Source: Lentisphaerota bacterium (GTDB taxonomy: Bacteria > Verrucomicrobiota > Lentisphaeria > Oligosphaerales > JABHEG01). From it: 64,000 nucleotides of DNA. Of the stretch, positions 1 to 9,309 are shown piece by piece; position 1 is the first letter of the stretch; the number at the start of each line of letters is the position of its first letter. The DNA is taken from positions 41,426 to 105,425 of the forward strand of contig JABHEG010000222.1 in the NCBI GenBank assembly GCA_018676675.1, given 5' to 3'. The notes under the pieces were generated by a model. That model made no database searches and was not told the DNA's origin. It saw only the letters and a program-made list of their open reading frames with translations. A program made the position numbers and the translations under genes.

Positions 1-1
1 G

Positions 2-466
2 TTCACCCCATGGCGCGACATCGAGCCGGCCCAGGACGTCGACCCTCCGCCCTTCAAAGATACGGCGGCCGCGGCTGAATTCGTGCTGCGGGAGGCATCG
101 GATGCCGTCGACCGCTTCATCGGTTTCGGCCAGGGCTTTGCCGGACACATGTTGACCTTCGGCCAGGCGCTCGTGGAACTGGCCGCGATGGGCGATGTCG
201 ACTGGGCAGAAAGCTGCCGCTGCGCATTCCGCAAGTATGTCACGCTCACCCGAATCGGGCCGGAAGCAGACGGCAAACGCTTCCAGGACCATGCCGTCAG
301 CGACTTGCGCCCGAACACGGCCGCCTACTGGAAAGCACGTGGTGACACCGCCGTAGGCATCGGGCACGCCTTCAAGTACCCCTACAGCTACTACGAGTTG
401 CTCCGGCTTGCGGACAACGCAGCCTTGGCCGAAGCATGGGACCGCAAGGCCTACCACGTGTTCTGA
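2..466 (+). CDS. C-terminal part of an unrecognised protein (cut by window edge)
   Basis: The frame is open from base 2 to a TGA at 464-466, so this is the last ~154 residues of a gene that begins before the window. The in-window GTG at 83 is not a convincing start because coding continues upstream of it without a break. The residues include a GFGQGFAGHMLTFG stretch and several Trp/Tyr-rich helices, and there is no obvious membrane segment or signal. I do not recognise the family. The next gene, a sulfatase, starts 21 bases downstream in the same frame and strand, so the two are probably co-transcribed. Confidence 0.6.
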   Translation, partial: FTPWRDIEPAQDVDPPPFKDTAAAAEFVLREASDAVDRFIGFGQGFAGHMLTFGQALVELAAMGDVDWAESCRCAFRKYVTLTRIGPEADGKRFQDHAVSDLRPNTAAYWKARGDTAVGIGHAFKYPYSYYELLRLADNAALAEAWDRKAYHVF

Positions 467-487
467 GCAACGGGGGAGCAATGACAC

Positions 488-1963
488 ATGCCCAGTACTG
501 ACCGCCCGAACGTCCTGATCATTATGTCTGACCAACACAGCCGACATTTCCTGGGCTGTTACGGCAACGACATCGTGCGAACTCCGCACCTCGATGCACT
601 GGCCGCCAGGGGCATGCGTTTCGAGAGTGCGTATTGCCCATCGCCCTTGTGCGTCCCCAGTCGGATGAGCTTCATGACCGGCCGGACGCCAAGCGCGAAC
701 CGCGTTTGGTCAAACAACGATGTGCTCAGTTCACGAATTCCGACCTGGGCCCATTCGTTGGGTGCAGCAGGCTACGGAACAGCCTTGATCGGGCGGATGC
801 ACTTTGTGGGTGAGGATCAACGACACGGCTTTGAACACCGCCCCATCGGCGAGTACTTCCAGGCCCACCTGGGCGCCCCGCGCCTCGGAGGACCGCTCTT
901 CAAGAAGATCAGTGGGGGAACGTCCGGCCAGTGCCGAATCAGTGTTGAGCAGGCAGGCTATGGACGAACGACCTACCAGGCTTTCGACGACATGATCGGC
1001 GAAGCCACCTGCCGGTACCTGGAAGAGAAAGCCGTGGATTCCCCGGACAGACCGTTTGCCGCTGTCGCCGGTTTCGTGCTGCCGCATTGCCCGTTCTTCG
1101 CCCCCAAAGACCTCTTCGACCACTACTACGAACGGGTGGATATGCCTGTCCCGGGTGACGATAATCCCGATGAGAAGCCGCCCGCAATCCAACGCTTCAA
1201 GAAACTGCGCGGGATAGCAGAGCCGCTACCGATCGAACGCATCCGTATCGCCCGAGCCGCTTACTACGGCATGTGCGAGTATTTCGACCGCGTAGTCGGC
1301 CTGATTCTCGCCAAATTGACAGAAACTGGGCTCGAACGCAACACGTTGGTCATCTACGCTTCCGACCACGGTGAAGCCGCCGGGGAACATGGGTGCTGGT
1401 GGAAGAGCCACTACTACGAGGGAGCAGTCGGTGTTCCGCTCATCGCTGCACTGCCGGGTGTTGTGCCCGAGGGACATGTCTCCAACGCCGTCTGCAACCT
1501 CATGGATCTGGGGCCAACCGTGATCGAGATGGCAGGGGCAGATCCGTTGCCGGCAGTAGACGGTCATTCGTTATGGACGTTACTCAGGAACGGTGAAGAC
1601 CCCGCTTGGCCGAACGAGACAGTCAGCGAGTTGCTTGGCGGCGTTGGCGATCCCCCCTCCCGCATGGTCCGCAGCGGCCCGTGGAAGCTGTTCGACTACG
1701 ACGACGAGCACCCGCCGGTCCTGTACAACCTCGACGAGGACCCCCATGAGTTGGTCGACCTCGCCGACGTTGCGGAGTTCGCATCCGTCCGAGATGGGTT
1801 GCTCACGAGACTGCAGGACGGCTGGGATCCCCCCTTTGTTCGTCGTACAACGCTGGAGCGCGAACGCGACATGGCCCCCATCGTCCAGTGGGGAAAGGTC
1901 ACTCACCCCCGACATCCCGACGTGCTGGCAATCCCTGATGTTGAGGATGTCACGTTTGTGTAG
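488..1963 (+). CDS. Sulfatase (formylglycine-type, alkaline phosphatase superfamily)
   Basis: A 491-residue hydrolase that should cleave a sulfate ester. The N-terminal strand carries the metal-binding Asp-Gln (D15, Q16). The sulfatase signature C-x-P-S-R is complete at C55-V-P-S-R59, so C55 could be converted to formylglycine, and the second metal-binding pair is D293-H294 in a SDHGEAAGEHG context. It most resembles the choline-sulfatase/arylsulfatase branch. No signal peptide is visible, so the protein is either cytosolic or exported by an unrecognised route. A GGGGGAG ribosome site at 472-478 supports the ATG at 488 over the out-of-frame ATG at 481. The exact substrate cannot be read from the sequence; the neighbours point to a sulfated sugar. 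Confidence 0.93.
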   Translation: MPSTDRPNVLIIMSDQHSRHFLGCYGNDIVRTPHLDALAARGMRFESAYCPSPLCVPSRMSFMTGRTPSANRVWSNNDVLSSRIPTWAHSLGAAGYGTALIGRMHFVGEDQRHGFEHRPIGEYFQAHLGAPRLGGPLFKKISGGTSGQCRISVEQAGYGRTTYQAFDDMIGEATCRYLEEKAVDSPDRPFAAVAGFVLPHCPFFAPKDLFDHYYERVDMPVPGDDNPDEKPPAIQRFKKLRGIAEPLPIERIRIARAAYYGMCEYFDRVVGLILAKLTETGLERNTLVIYASDHGEAAGEHGCWWKSHYYEGAVGVPLIAALPGVVPEGHVSNAVCNLMDLGPTVIEMAGADPLPAVDGHSLWTLLRNGEDPAWPNETVSELLGGVGDPPSRMVRSGPWKLFDYDDEHPPVLYNLDEDPHELVDLADVAEFASVRDGLLTRLQDGWDPPFVRRTTLERERDMAPIVQWGKVTHPRHPDVLAIPDVEDVTFV

Positions 1964-1968
1964 TGCGT

Positions 1969-1999
1969 CGCCTCCCGGAAGCCCCCAACGTGGGAGGCG
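1969..1999. repeat. Short hairpin after the sulfatase gene
   Basis: CGCCTCCC at 1969-1976 pairs with GGGAGGCG at 1992-1999 across a 15-base loop, five bases after the sulfatase stop codon. There is no T-run, so a classic intrinsic terminator is doubtful. The GTGGGAGGCGG half matches the palindromic repeats near 28.1 and 30.3 kb, which makes a REP-like unit the better reading. Confidence 0.5.
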
Positions 2000-2108
2000 G
2001 ACCGTGTGCGGCGATCCCCCCGACAGGCAGTGACTCACCTCTGACATGACTGGCGCACATCGCGTCAGAAGCCGGACCGGTTGTAACTTCACCCGATCTG
2101 AGCACGAA

Positions 2109-2213
2109 ACACACCATTGGGGGTGCCGCTTCTCCGTAAGCGGCCGGGCCGGTTGCGGAAAACCGGCGCTCCATCCATTTGGGAGTGGCTACATCCTCTG
2201 ACATGACTGGCGG
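2109..2213 (+). repeat. Two-hairpin dispersed element, copy 1
   Basis: About 105 bases closely matching 16428-16531. It starts with ACACACCATTGG and holds two adjacent hairpins: CCGCTT (2126-2131) with AAGCGG (2138-2143), and GCCGGTT (2148-2154) with AACCGGC (2161-2167), each with a six-base loop. It ends in a CTCTGACATGACTGGCG motif that also occurs alone at about 2040. It lies between two convergent genes. No ORF in it looks real. Confidence 0.75.
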
Positions 2214-2234
2214 ACCGTCGTCAAGGGCGACCGC

Positions 2235-5200
2235 TCACGGGACCGCGATCAGCAAGAGCTGATCCAGGGCCAAGCCGTCCTTGAGATTGGTCAGTCGAAT
2301 GCGGTTTTTCCCGCTCTTGAGCATCAGCGCAACCGGCGTCGTTCCTCCGACTGTGAGGTACTCCCAGTTGTCACGCCCCGTGCAATATCCCCCCGTTGAG
2401 GGAAGGCGGATCTCGCGACAGGCCGGGGCGGGCGACTCGCCATTGAGCAGGAGTTCTCTGCGCGTATCCGGCGAGCCGGTCGCGTACTTCAGGACAAGGT
2501 GGTAGCGTCCCGGCTTCGGCGGCGTGATGGTCCACTCCAACCAGTGGCCGACGTTCATATGCCACCCCGTCACCATGGGACCGGATGCCCCAACCCGATT
2601 GGCGGGGACCTTGACTGTCCCGCCGCCTTGCCCTGAAAACGCTTCAGCCTCGATCAGAAGAGCGCCCTTGCGGGATGCCAACAGAAGCTCTCGTGGGGGG
2701 AGTCTGACAGTGGCTCGCGTGCGATCCACCAGTTTTCCTGACCTCAGGCACAGCTCAACGGTATGACTGCCCCCGGTCTCGTAGCGATGCGTGACGGGGT
2801 TCCCCTCGCCCGTGCTGCCGTCGCCGAAGTCCCACTGCCATTTGCGGGCGCCACCGGCTGGAGCGGACGATGCGGAGCCATCGAACGTGACCTCCATGGA
2901 GCCACCGAAGGTCTGCGGCACGCGGACGTCGAAACGAGCGACCGGAACAGGGGGATCATCGCGCAGTTTCTGCAGCATACCGAGAGAATGCGGCGCAACT
3001 CGTATCCGTTGCGAGAACGACTTCCCGAAGCCGCTGACCGCCTTAGTCCCGGTGTCTGTTCCCGCCAGCATGGTCCGGGCAAGCAACGGATCCCCCTGAA
3101 GGCCGTAGGCATAGCTGATCCCATCGAACAAGAGCAGGTTTGCCCAAGGGCCGGCGCTGGACTTCGGGCAGGATGTGTAGCGGAAGCCGTTGATCTCAGG
3201 CACCCACATGTCCTCGATCAAATACTTGGTGCCCTGACAGATGGCATCAGCCACAGCCGGATCACCCGTTTCCTGATGGTAATGGCGCAGTCCGGTCAGT
3301 AGCACCCCGACCATGAAGCCCGCATTGCCGTAATGCGCCGGTGTGCACAGGCAGTGTCCGGGCACCATCATCCGTCGCCAGCCACCCCCGGGGACGCCCA
3401 ATTCGGGATCAGGCGTGTGCCGCTCCAGCACGCGCTCAACAATGATCCGGCACGCATTGAGGTGGAACGGATCGCCGGTAGCCCGGTAAGCCGCCATGGA
3501 GAGAATCAAGTGCCAGCCCGGAATCCGGCAGTTGGTGAAGTCGTAGCTCGTCGTGTAATTGGTGTCATAGTTGTCCGCTATCATGCGAGCCGTGTCCAGC
3601 GAACGACGATCTCCAGTCAAGAAATAGTGATCGGTGTGCCCTTCGCACCACGTGTGTGAAACCGTGAATCCCCCACGGGCCGTGCCTTGATTCCGCCCGG
3701 GCAACGGGCTCTTCGCGTAGTAGTTACCCACGTGCCCGATACAGTGGGCGTACGCTCGGCCCACGCGTTTCGCCTCACGATGGTAATGGACCGTGTCGAT
3801 ATCGCGGTTGTGCAGTTCCGCCTCCTCGCCTGCCCGGAAGAAGCGGTAGTCGCCGGACCTCGCGAACTGCAGGAAAAACCCGTGCTGCGTGTCGTACTCG
3901 ATGTTCCCCCAGTTGATCATACGCTCCCCCCACCAATCCCCGAAATTGAGCTGCCCGTACTCGCGGTTGCGTTCACGGTTGGCCTGGTATGTCTTCATGG
4001 CAGCGTTCACGCCGTCGTCATAGCCCCGGATGACAGAGCGCTCCGGATCAGTGACGGGGAACTCGCCAAACACCTTGGAGTCACGGAACCACTCGGGTGC
4101 CGGGGCCGCGTACAGCGGGCGGTCCAGCGCCGGGGATGTCCCATCCAGACCAATCCAGACTTCCTGTGTTTTGCTCATGCCTTGACGGAGCTTGTAGCGC
4201 CCATCGTCGAACCAGTAGAACAGTCGGTGCTCTTCCGGCTTGCCTGTCGCCCAGGCGTACTCATCGGGGGACAGCTTGGGAAGCAGGCCGATACTCGTCC
4301 CCTTCGACGTGACGTGGATGTCTTTCGGGTAGTTCTGCCACAGGTCACGCAGCAAAACTGGCCCGACAGCCCCTTCAAACCGCTTCCCCGTCCCCTGGCT
4401 GGAGTCGTAGTGATCATCAATGTGCTGGCGCACGAAAGCGTCGCTGCCGGTCAGCTCGGGCAGTTGCCACTGCAGGCTCTGCACCGACAGGAACTCACTC
4501 CCGGCAAAACAGTTCCCATAGCTGAACAGCACACGAACGTAGGGCAAGCCGGGGTATACATGAAGGCGCGCATCATAGGCAAACACGTCCTGTCCTTCGT
4601 CTCCGCGAACACGTCCCTGAGCCCGGAACTCGGAACGCAATAGTCCCGCTGCCACGAGTTCACAGTCTGCGACATCGACGGAGTGCGCCTTGCCCGCGGC
4701 ATCGACCAGCGTAAGCCCCCCCAGGGCAGGAGGCACAGGAACGGTGGTTGTGGGCCACGGACGATTGATCGCCGGCCCGTACTCAACGGCATACTGCGGG
4801 GTGCCCCCCGGATGCCGGAAGTCGAGCAGAATCCAGCGCACACTGCCATCGGGCCAACGGCTGGTCGTGGAGGTCTGCGTCGCCACCGCGTTACCTTGCC
4901 CGTCGACAACCTGAACATCGCGATCGGAGCCCAAGACTCCCCTGGCGAATGGGATCCCGCAGGTGACCGGCCATGGCGCGGGGACATCGGCCGTTGGCGC
5001 GTGCAGTCGCAGCGGAACTCGTCCGGCCCGGGGCGTCGTCACGGCTGGAGGCAACTCCCATGTGTGCTGCTGCCAGCCGGAGTCGATCGTCTTGCCGCCC
5101 GGTGCTGTGGCAGTGATGCGGAAACGTCGCGCCCCGCCTCTAGCCACTCCGGGAACGGTCACCCGATGGTTGCAGAGCGCGTCCTTCCCGACCACCTTCG

Positions 5201-6425
5201 TTCCATCACCGAACTCCACCGTGCAGGCAACTGCCCACGTCGAGATCCAGGCAAGCCGATCCTCGCGCCCTCCCACGTGCCGGAACGCGTACACCGGTTC
5301 TCTGACGTCGGGCTTCTCCCGCAGCAGCACGAGATCCTCGATCCGGTACCTGCCTGTGGCCAGCAGGACGCGCAACTCGAACACGCTGCCCTTCTTGACC
5401 TCAACAGGCTCCGTCAGGAAGAACAGGTGCTGGTCGTTGTCATCGAAATCCCCCACCGCGATTCCTCTTCTCTCGCCGTCAATCCGCAGTGAAATGGCTT
5501 CCCGGCCGGGCTCGTCGTGCAAAATAAACCCCGGGTAGAAGCGCCCTTCGACCGGGCAGATCGCCCGGATCCGACCACGGCCCCCTGAACGAATGACATT
5601 GTCAGCCCGATACTCGCTCCCCCGCAACGCAAAGGACCGAAGCTCACAAGACCGGATCGGGATCCTGACGTTGCGTGGGTCCCGCAGCAGCGGGTCGACT
5701 ACCTGCGGACCGAATGTCTGGGCAACGCCGACGTTCGCCTCGACCTCTTCGAGGAGCTTTACCTTCGGAAGCATCGACAGGGGGGGACCAATGGCTCGGA
5801 AGTAGTGAATGGAATCTGCCCCGCTGTGCGGGTTGAGCCGTTCGGACAAGACCTGGAGTCGGTAATCGGAGTGCCCATCGCGCTGCGCCAGATCCGCGTC
5901 GAAAGATATGTAAACGAACTCCCCTTCAACAGCTATCGCCGGGAACTGAGTCGCCACAATCCCCAGGCCGGTCGGCCCGAACGCACTCACCCCGCTGTTC
6001 CCACCGGACACCTTGAGCATATACTCACAGCCCTGGCCGCTTCGCCCGGTCTTCGAATCGCCGTCCGTGTCGACATAGATCTGCACGATCGACTCCTTGG
6101 CCGGATACGAACCGGCAAAGGTCAGTCGCCAGACAAACCGGTTGCCGCCGGCACAAGCCTGGTGCACATGCGTCACGAATCGGGTCGCGTCTTTCCCCTT
6201 CTCCGGCAAAGCCCGAGCTTTCAGCTCGACAAAGACATCCCCTCGTCGGGGATCCATCCCCAGCACCTCTTCCAGTTCGTCATGAAGGCCATCCCCATCC
6301 CGGTCAGCAGGCTGGGCGGACAGCGACCCGTGGAGAAGCCCAAGAGCCAGAGCCGCAACGGCGAGCCGCTGGGGGCGTTCGCAAGGCCTGGGCAGGAACA
6401 TCGTCAGATTGCGTATCCACTCCAT
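2235..6425 (-). CDS. Giant secreted protein: PcRGLX-like (exo-rhamnogalacturonan lyase-type) core, PKD domain and carbohydrate-binding module
   Basis: A 1396-residue exported protein. The start at 6425 is set by AAGGAG at 6432-6437, six bases upstream; the frame could extend to 6479 but without such a site. Residues 1-37 form a signal peptide (cut near SLSA), followed by a calcium-type DRDGDG motif at 41-46. A central region (~480-1150) has the RIFT-barrel and alpha/alpha-toroid look of PcRGLX-type exo-rhamnogalacturonan lyases (PL26-related), with a GGFTVSHTWCEGH stretch. A PKD domain (~1160-1240, WQWDFGDGS) follows, then a CBM6-like sandwich (~1255-1396, LIEAEAF). It probably acts outside the cytoplasm on pectic side chains. 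The lyase assignment rests on fold-level resemblance only. It converges with the upstream sulfatase and follows 6497-9133 on the same strand, so the two may share a transcript. Confidence 0.8.
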   Translation of the reverse strand: MEWIRNLTMFLPRPCERPQRLAVAALALGLLHGSLSAQPADRDGDGLHDELEEVLGMDPRRGDVFVELKARALPEKGKDATRFVTHVHQACAGGNRFVWRLTFAGSYPAKESIVQIYVDTDGDSKTGRSGQGCEYMLKVSGGNSGVSAFGPTGLGIVATQFPAIAVEGEFVYISFDADLAQRDGHSDYRLQVLSERLNPHSGADSIHYFRAIGPPLSMLPKVKLLEEVEANVGVAQTFGPQVVDPLLRDPRNVRIPIRSCELRSFALRGSEYRADNVIRSGGRGRIRAICPVEGRFYPGFILHDEPGREAISLRIDGERRGIAVGDFDDNDQHLFFLTEPVEVKKGSVFELRVLLATGRYRIEDLVLLREKPDVREPVYAFRHVGGREDRLAWISTWAVACTVEFGDGTKVVGKDALCNHRVTVPGVARGGARRFRITATAPGGKTIDSGWQQHTWELPPAVTTPRAGRVPLRLHAPTADVPAPWPVTCGIPFARGVLGSDRDVQVVDGQGNAVATQTSTTSRWPDGSVRWILLDFRHPGGTPQYAVEYGPAINRPWPTTTVPVPPALGGLTLVDAAGKAHSVDVADCELVAAGLLRSEFRAQGRVRGDEGQDVFAYDARLHVYPGLPYVRVLFSYGNCFAGSEFLSVQSLQWQLPELTGSDAFVRQHIDDHYDSSQGTGKRFEGAVGPVLLRDLWQNYPKDIHVTSKGTSIGLLPKLSPDEYAWATGKPEEHRLFYWFDDGRYKLRQGMSKTQEVWIGLDGTSPALDRPLYAAPAPEWFRDSKVFGEFPVTDPERSVIRGYDDGVNAAMKTYQANRERNREYGQLNFGDWWGERMINWGNIEYDTQHGFFLQFARSGDYRFFRAGEEAELHNRDIDTVHYHREAKRVGRAYAHCIGHVGNYYAKSPLPGRNQGTARGGFTVSHTWCEGHTDHYFLTGDRRSLDTARMIADNYDTNYTTSYDFTNCRIPGWHLILSMAAYRATGDPFHLNACRIIVERVLERHTPDPELGVPGGGWRRMMVPGHCLCTPAHYGNAGFMVGVLLTGLRHYHQETGDPAVADAICQGTKYLIEDMWVPEINGFRYTSCPKSSAGPWANLLLFDGISYAYGLQGDPLLARTMLAGTDTGTKAVSGFGKSFSQRIRVAPHSLGMLQKLRDDPPVPVARFDVRVPQTFGGSMEVTFDGSASSAPAGGARKWQWDFGDGSTGEGNPVTHRYETGGSHTVELCLRSGKLVDRTRATVRLPPRELLLASRKGALLIEAEAFSGQGGGTVKVPANRVGASGPMVTGWHMNVGHWLEWTITPPKPGRYHLVLKYATGSPDTRRELLLNGESPAPACREIRLPSTGGYCTGRDNWEYLTVGGTTPVALMLKSGKNRIRLTNLKDGLALDQLLLIAVP

Positions 6426-6496
6426 TGTCAACTCCTTGCGTTCTCGCCAAGCTGGTCCGACAGGTGTCTTGCTGTACAACGTTTCCGGGGAACGCG

Positions 6497-9133
6497 CTAT
6501 TGGGGTGCGGAAACCGACCTCCCCAGGAAGCGCATCTCAGCGGCCACTCCGTTCGGGAATCCCGTCAGCAACAGGCGGGCGTACCGACACTGCCGTTGCG
6601 GGAAGTAGAGGGAGGTAACCGTTTCTCCAGGCAACGGCCTGCGTTGCAGCGTGCCACCAACCCGCACGACCCCGAATTCCCAAAGCGACTCATCATTGAC
6701 TACACTGGTCCACGCGGCCGGATCGCTTGCCGTCTGCAGTTCAAGGCGCACGGGCGTCTCCGGAACACGTTCCTTCCACACGATGTCCAGACGACAAATC
6801 TCTCTTGCCTCGCCGAAGTCGAATTGTATCATGCTGGCGAGCCAGCCGTACAGCTCCGTTCCCGCTGTCTGAAGATCGCCATCTACGAGCGGAGCAGCCA
6901 GTGAGGCATGAATCGGTTCCGCCAGAACAGTGGACACCTGCTCGGAGCCAAACGCGCGGTACATGGTTTGCGCTTCCGCAGAGTACTCCTTCTCGATCTG
7001 CCAGCTGGCCAGTCCGGCCTCCTTCCGACGCTTCAACGCCATGCTGTTCGAGAGCTTGCCCTCGCCGCCGCCTTTGGCCTTGAAGCGCCCGTAGAGCGCA
7101 GTTTTGGCTTTCTGCGGAAGCAGGCGGGCGGCCGCCACACTCACCGGCTCCAGCGCGTCTTCCCGCCCAACAAAGACAACACATGGCGCACTCTCCGTAA
7201 CCTCACCACGGCGGTTAGTCATGCGAACACGCAATGCCCATGCACCGGGATGGGATGGGCGAAAGTGGAGTTTCCGCCGCCCGCCCTCGGTCATATCGAT
7301 GTCAGCAAATGGTCCCCAAAGCGACCGATCACTGACCAGCAGGCGACATTCCGCGATCGCATCAGACGCCAAACCGGTCGGCACTGCAAAGCTGACGGGA
7401 ATGGGCCCTTCATCAGACCAAACGCTGTGGGAACACGGAGCGGAAATCGTGACGCGAGACTGCCGGCTCATCTCCTCGAACGCTCTGCTTTCTTCCGTCA
7501 TCCAGTCGGGCATCCCTCCAAGACGCCGCGCAAGCTGCGCCTCGAAGAGCGACTCTGGGAGCACAGGCGTCCCGGGACACTCCCACGCCTGCACATCAGC
7601 CGCTCGGTCCGCTACGTCAAACGGGGCACCATGCAGCCCGGCAATGATCGGGGGCATGAAGTAACCGTAACGCTTTCCCTCGGGCCAGAAATCACAGCTC
7701 CCTTCCTGGAGTACGTTCCAGTTCCAGAAGCACAGCCGCTTGCCGTGGTGCGGGGTGAATGTCGCTCCGCCGCCACGGGTGCTGAACCGCCCCTCGTTCA
7801 CATCGTAGAGGGTAGCCCGGGCCCATCCGCAGTGTGCCTCCATATTCGCGTATTGGACACAGCGCAGGAAAACTGTGTTGGCGGCGGCCCCTGCGACCCC
7901 GAGCCCATGGTGGGTGTCTGTGTACTCGCGAACATAGGCAAACAGGTTCCCGTAGCTGTTGCGGACGGTCATGAGCGAGTGTCCTGCATTCCCTTCCGCA
8001 AGGATGTTCGCAAACGTGTTGAAGCCACTACGCCAGACCGAGACGGCGAAGCTGTAATCGACGATGCGAACACGGTTGACCCAACAGTTGAACGCATCCT
8101 CGAAACGGAGCATTCGGTAATCTTCACCGAAGTGGCTTCCGTTGTGATGAGAGAACTGCTCGTGGTAGTTGCCGCGCAACGTCATGTCCTCAACCCCGGC
8201 CTCCTCAACCGTGTGGTCGACGCTCCAGAGCACCACACTGTCCAAGTGCGGGAGGTCCAGGTGAATGGGTTCGGCGAACGTGACCGTCCTGCCGTCGATC
8301 TCCCGGATCCGGTGCAGCTCGAACATGTAGTCGTTCTTTCCCCCGTGGCGCTTCTTCGGCCCCTCCGGGACGGCATGGGGGGCGAAATAGGACTGACAGT
8401 GACCTAGGTTGACGTTGAGATCCGCGTCGACATTCACCACCATCCCCTCACGCAATCGCGAGGCATCGTCCACCTCGATGGAGAAGCCGTCATCCGTGCC
8501 GCCAGGCAAGACGCCTGCGATCTTTGCCCCTCCGCGCCAGTAGTAATCAGGGGGGCGGTCCGACGTCACGGTGATCAGAGAAGCCCCAAGCAGGGCGGGT
8601 TCGGCAAAGAACAACTCTGTCTTCCCGATTCCGCCTCCCTTCAGCACGAGCTGCCCCCGATCAATGACAACCGGCGGCTTCCCGACATCCTCCGCCTCGT
8701 TCAGCCGGAACCGGCCGGGGGGGAAGTAAACCACCACGGGCCCACCGTGGGAACGCGCTGCCTGGAGGGCCAGCAGAACCCCATCTCTGTCAGAACGTCC
8801 GTCATCAGCCTTGGCCCCGAACGCGGTGACATCGACGTAGCGGTGAGACATACGGGTCACGTCCGGCAACGGACGCTCGCAACGGTGGTATCCCGCGAAC
8901 GAGTACTCGGGCAAGACCGAATCCCGGCCGGGAGCATTGGCCGTAGCGTACTCCACGAAAAGGCGACTGCTCTTGTCGGCAGAGGTCTCACGTCCTCCGG
9001 CACGGTGGTGTTCAGGAACTCCGACACACGACCCCAGGCTGACAGCAATGACCAACCCAAGAACAGAGGGATACACCAGCCGTCGCCTGGAGGGCTGACG
9101 GGGTGCGGCAGGTCTGCGAACAAACGGCTCCAT
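6497..9133 (-). CDS. Lipoprotein with pectate-lyase-type right-handed beta-helix and F5/8-like C-terminus
   Basis: 878 residues from ATG 9133; a start at 9196 is possible but puts extra residues before the signal. A lipobox LGSC ends at C36, so the mature protein is probably lipid-anchored. From about residue 105 the sequence VDVTAFGAKADDG is the classic opening of the pectate_lyase_3 / GH28-related beta-helix. Conserved GGATFTPHHGKRLCFWNW resembles the DUF4955 region that follows such helices. An Ig-like linker and a C-terminal F5/8-type sandwich (~745-870, IQFDFGEAREICRLDI) complete it. Likely role: binding or cleaving an acidic polysaccharide at the cell surface. Catalytic residues cannot be assigned by eye. 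Confidence 0.8.
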   Translation of the reverse strand: MEPFVRRPAAPRQPSRRRLVYPSVLGLVIAVSLGSCVGVPEHHRAGGRETSADKSSRLFVEYATANAPGRDSVLPEYSFAGYHRCERPLPDVTRMSHRYVDVTAFGAKADDGRSDRDGVLLALQAARSHGGPVVVYFPPGRFRLNEAEDVGKPPVVIDRGQLVLKGGGIGKTELFFAEPALLGASLITVTSDRPPDYYWRGGAKIAGVLPGGTDDGFSIEVDDASRLREGMVVNVDADLNVNLGHCQSYFAPHAVPEGPKKRHGGKNDYMFELHRIREIDGRTVTFAEPIHLDLPHLDSVVLWSVDHTVEEAGVEDMTLRGNYHEQFSHHNGSHFGEDYRMLRFEDAFNCWVNRVRIVDYSFAVSVWRSGFNTFANILAEGNAGHSLMTVRNSYGNLFAYVREYTDTHHGLGVAGAAANTVFLRCVQYANMEAHCGWARATLYDVNEGRFSTRGGGATFTPHHGKRLCFWNWNVLQEGSCDFWPEGKRYGYFMPPIIAGLHGAPFDVADRAADVQAWECPGTPVLPESLFEAQLARRLGGMPDWMTEESRAFEEMSRQSRVTISAPCSHSVWSDEGPIPVSFAVPTGLASDAIAECRLLVSDRSLWGPFADIDMTEGGRRKLHFRPSHPGAWALRVRMTNRRGEVTESAPCVVFVGREDALEPVSVAAARLLPQKAKTALYGRFKAKGGGEGKLSNSMALKRRKEAGLASWQIEKEYSAEAQTMYRAFGSEQVSTVLAEPIHASLAAPLVDGDLQTAGTELYGWLASMIQFDFGEAREICRLDIVWKERVPETPVRLELQTASDPAAWTSVVNDESLWEFGVVRVGGTLQRRPLPGETVTSLYFPQRQCRYARLLLTGFPNGVAAEMRFLGRSVSAPQ

Positions 9134-9309
9134 TCGAGACACTTCCCTTTTACATATCCGATGCAGCAACGCTCGCCCCCCCGGGAGATGCACCACACGA
9201 TCGGAGGCTTAGTCCGGCCCACTTCTTGAAGCGGCAGGAACGTGACGGCACAGTAACGGTTGCAGAGCCGATTGACAACGACGCAGACAGGACAAGAAGG
9301 GATACGGCG

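Noticed and set aside
3687..4643. 318-residue plus-strand ORF
   Set aside because: Antisense to the giant PcRGLX-like gene; composition not protein-like.
6908..8407. 499-residue plus-strand ORF
   Set aside because: Antisense to the beta-helix lipoprotein; no signal, motif or ribosome site.
9272..9277. TTGACA as a -35 box for xylulokinase
   Set aside because: No acceptable -10 box at 16-18 bases, and the ribosome site begins there.
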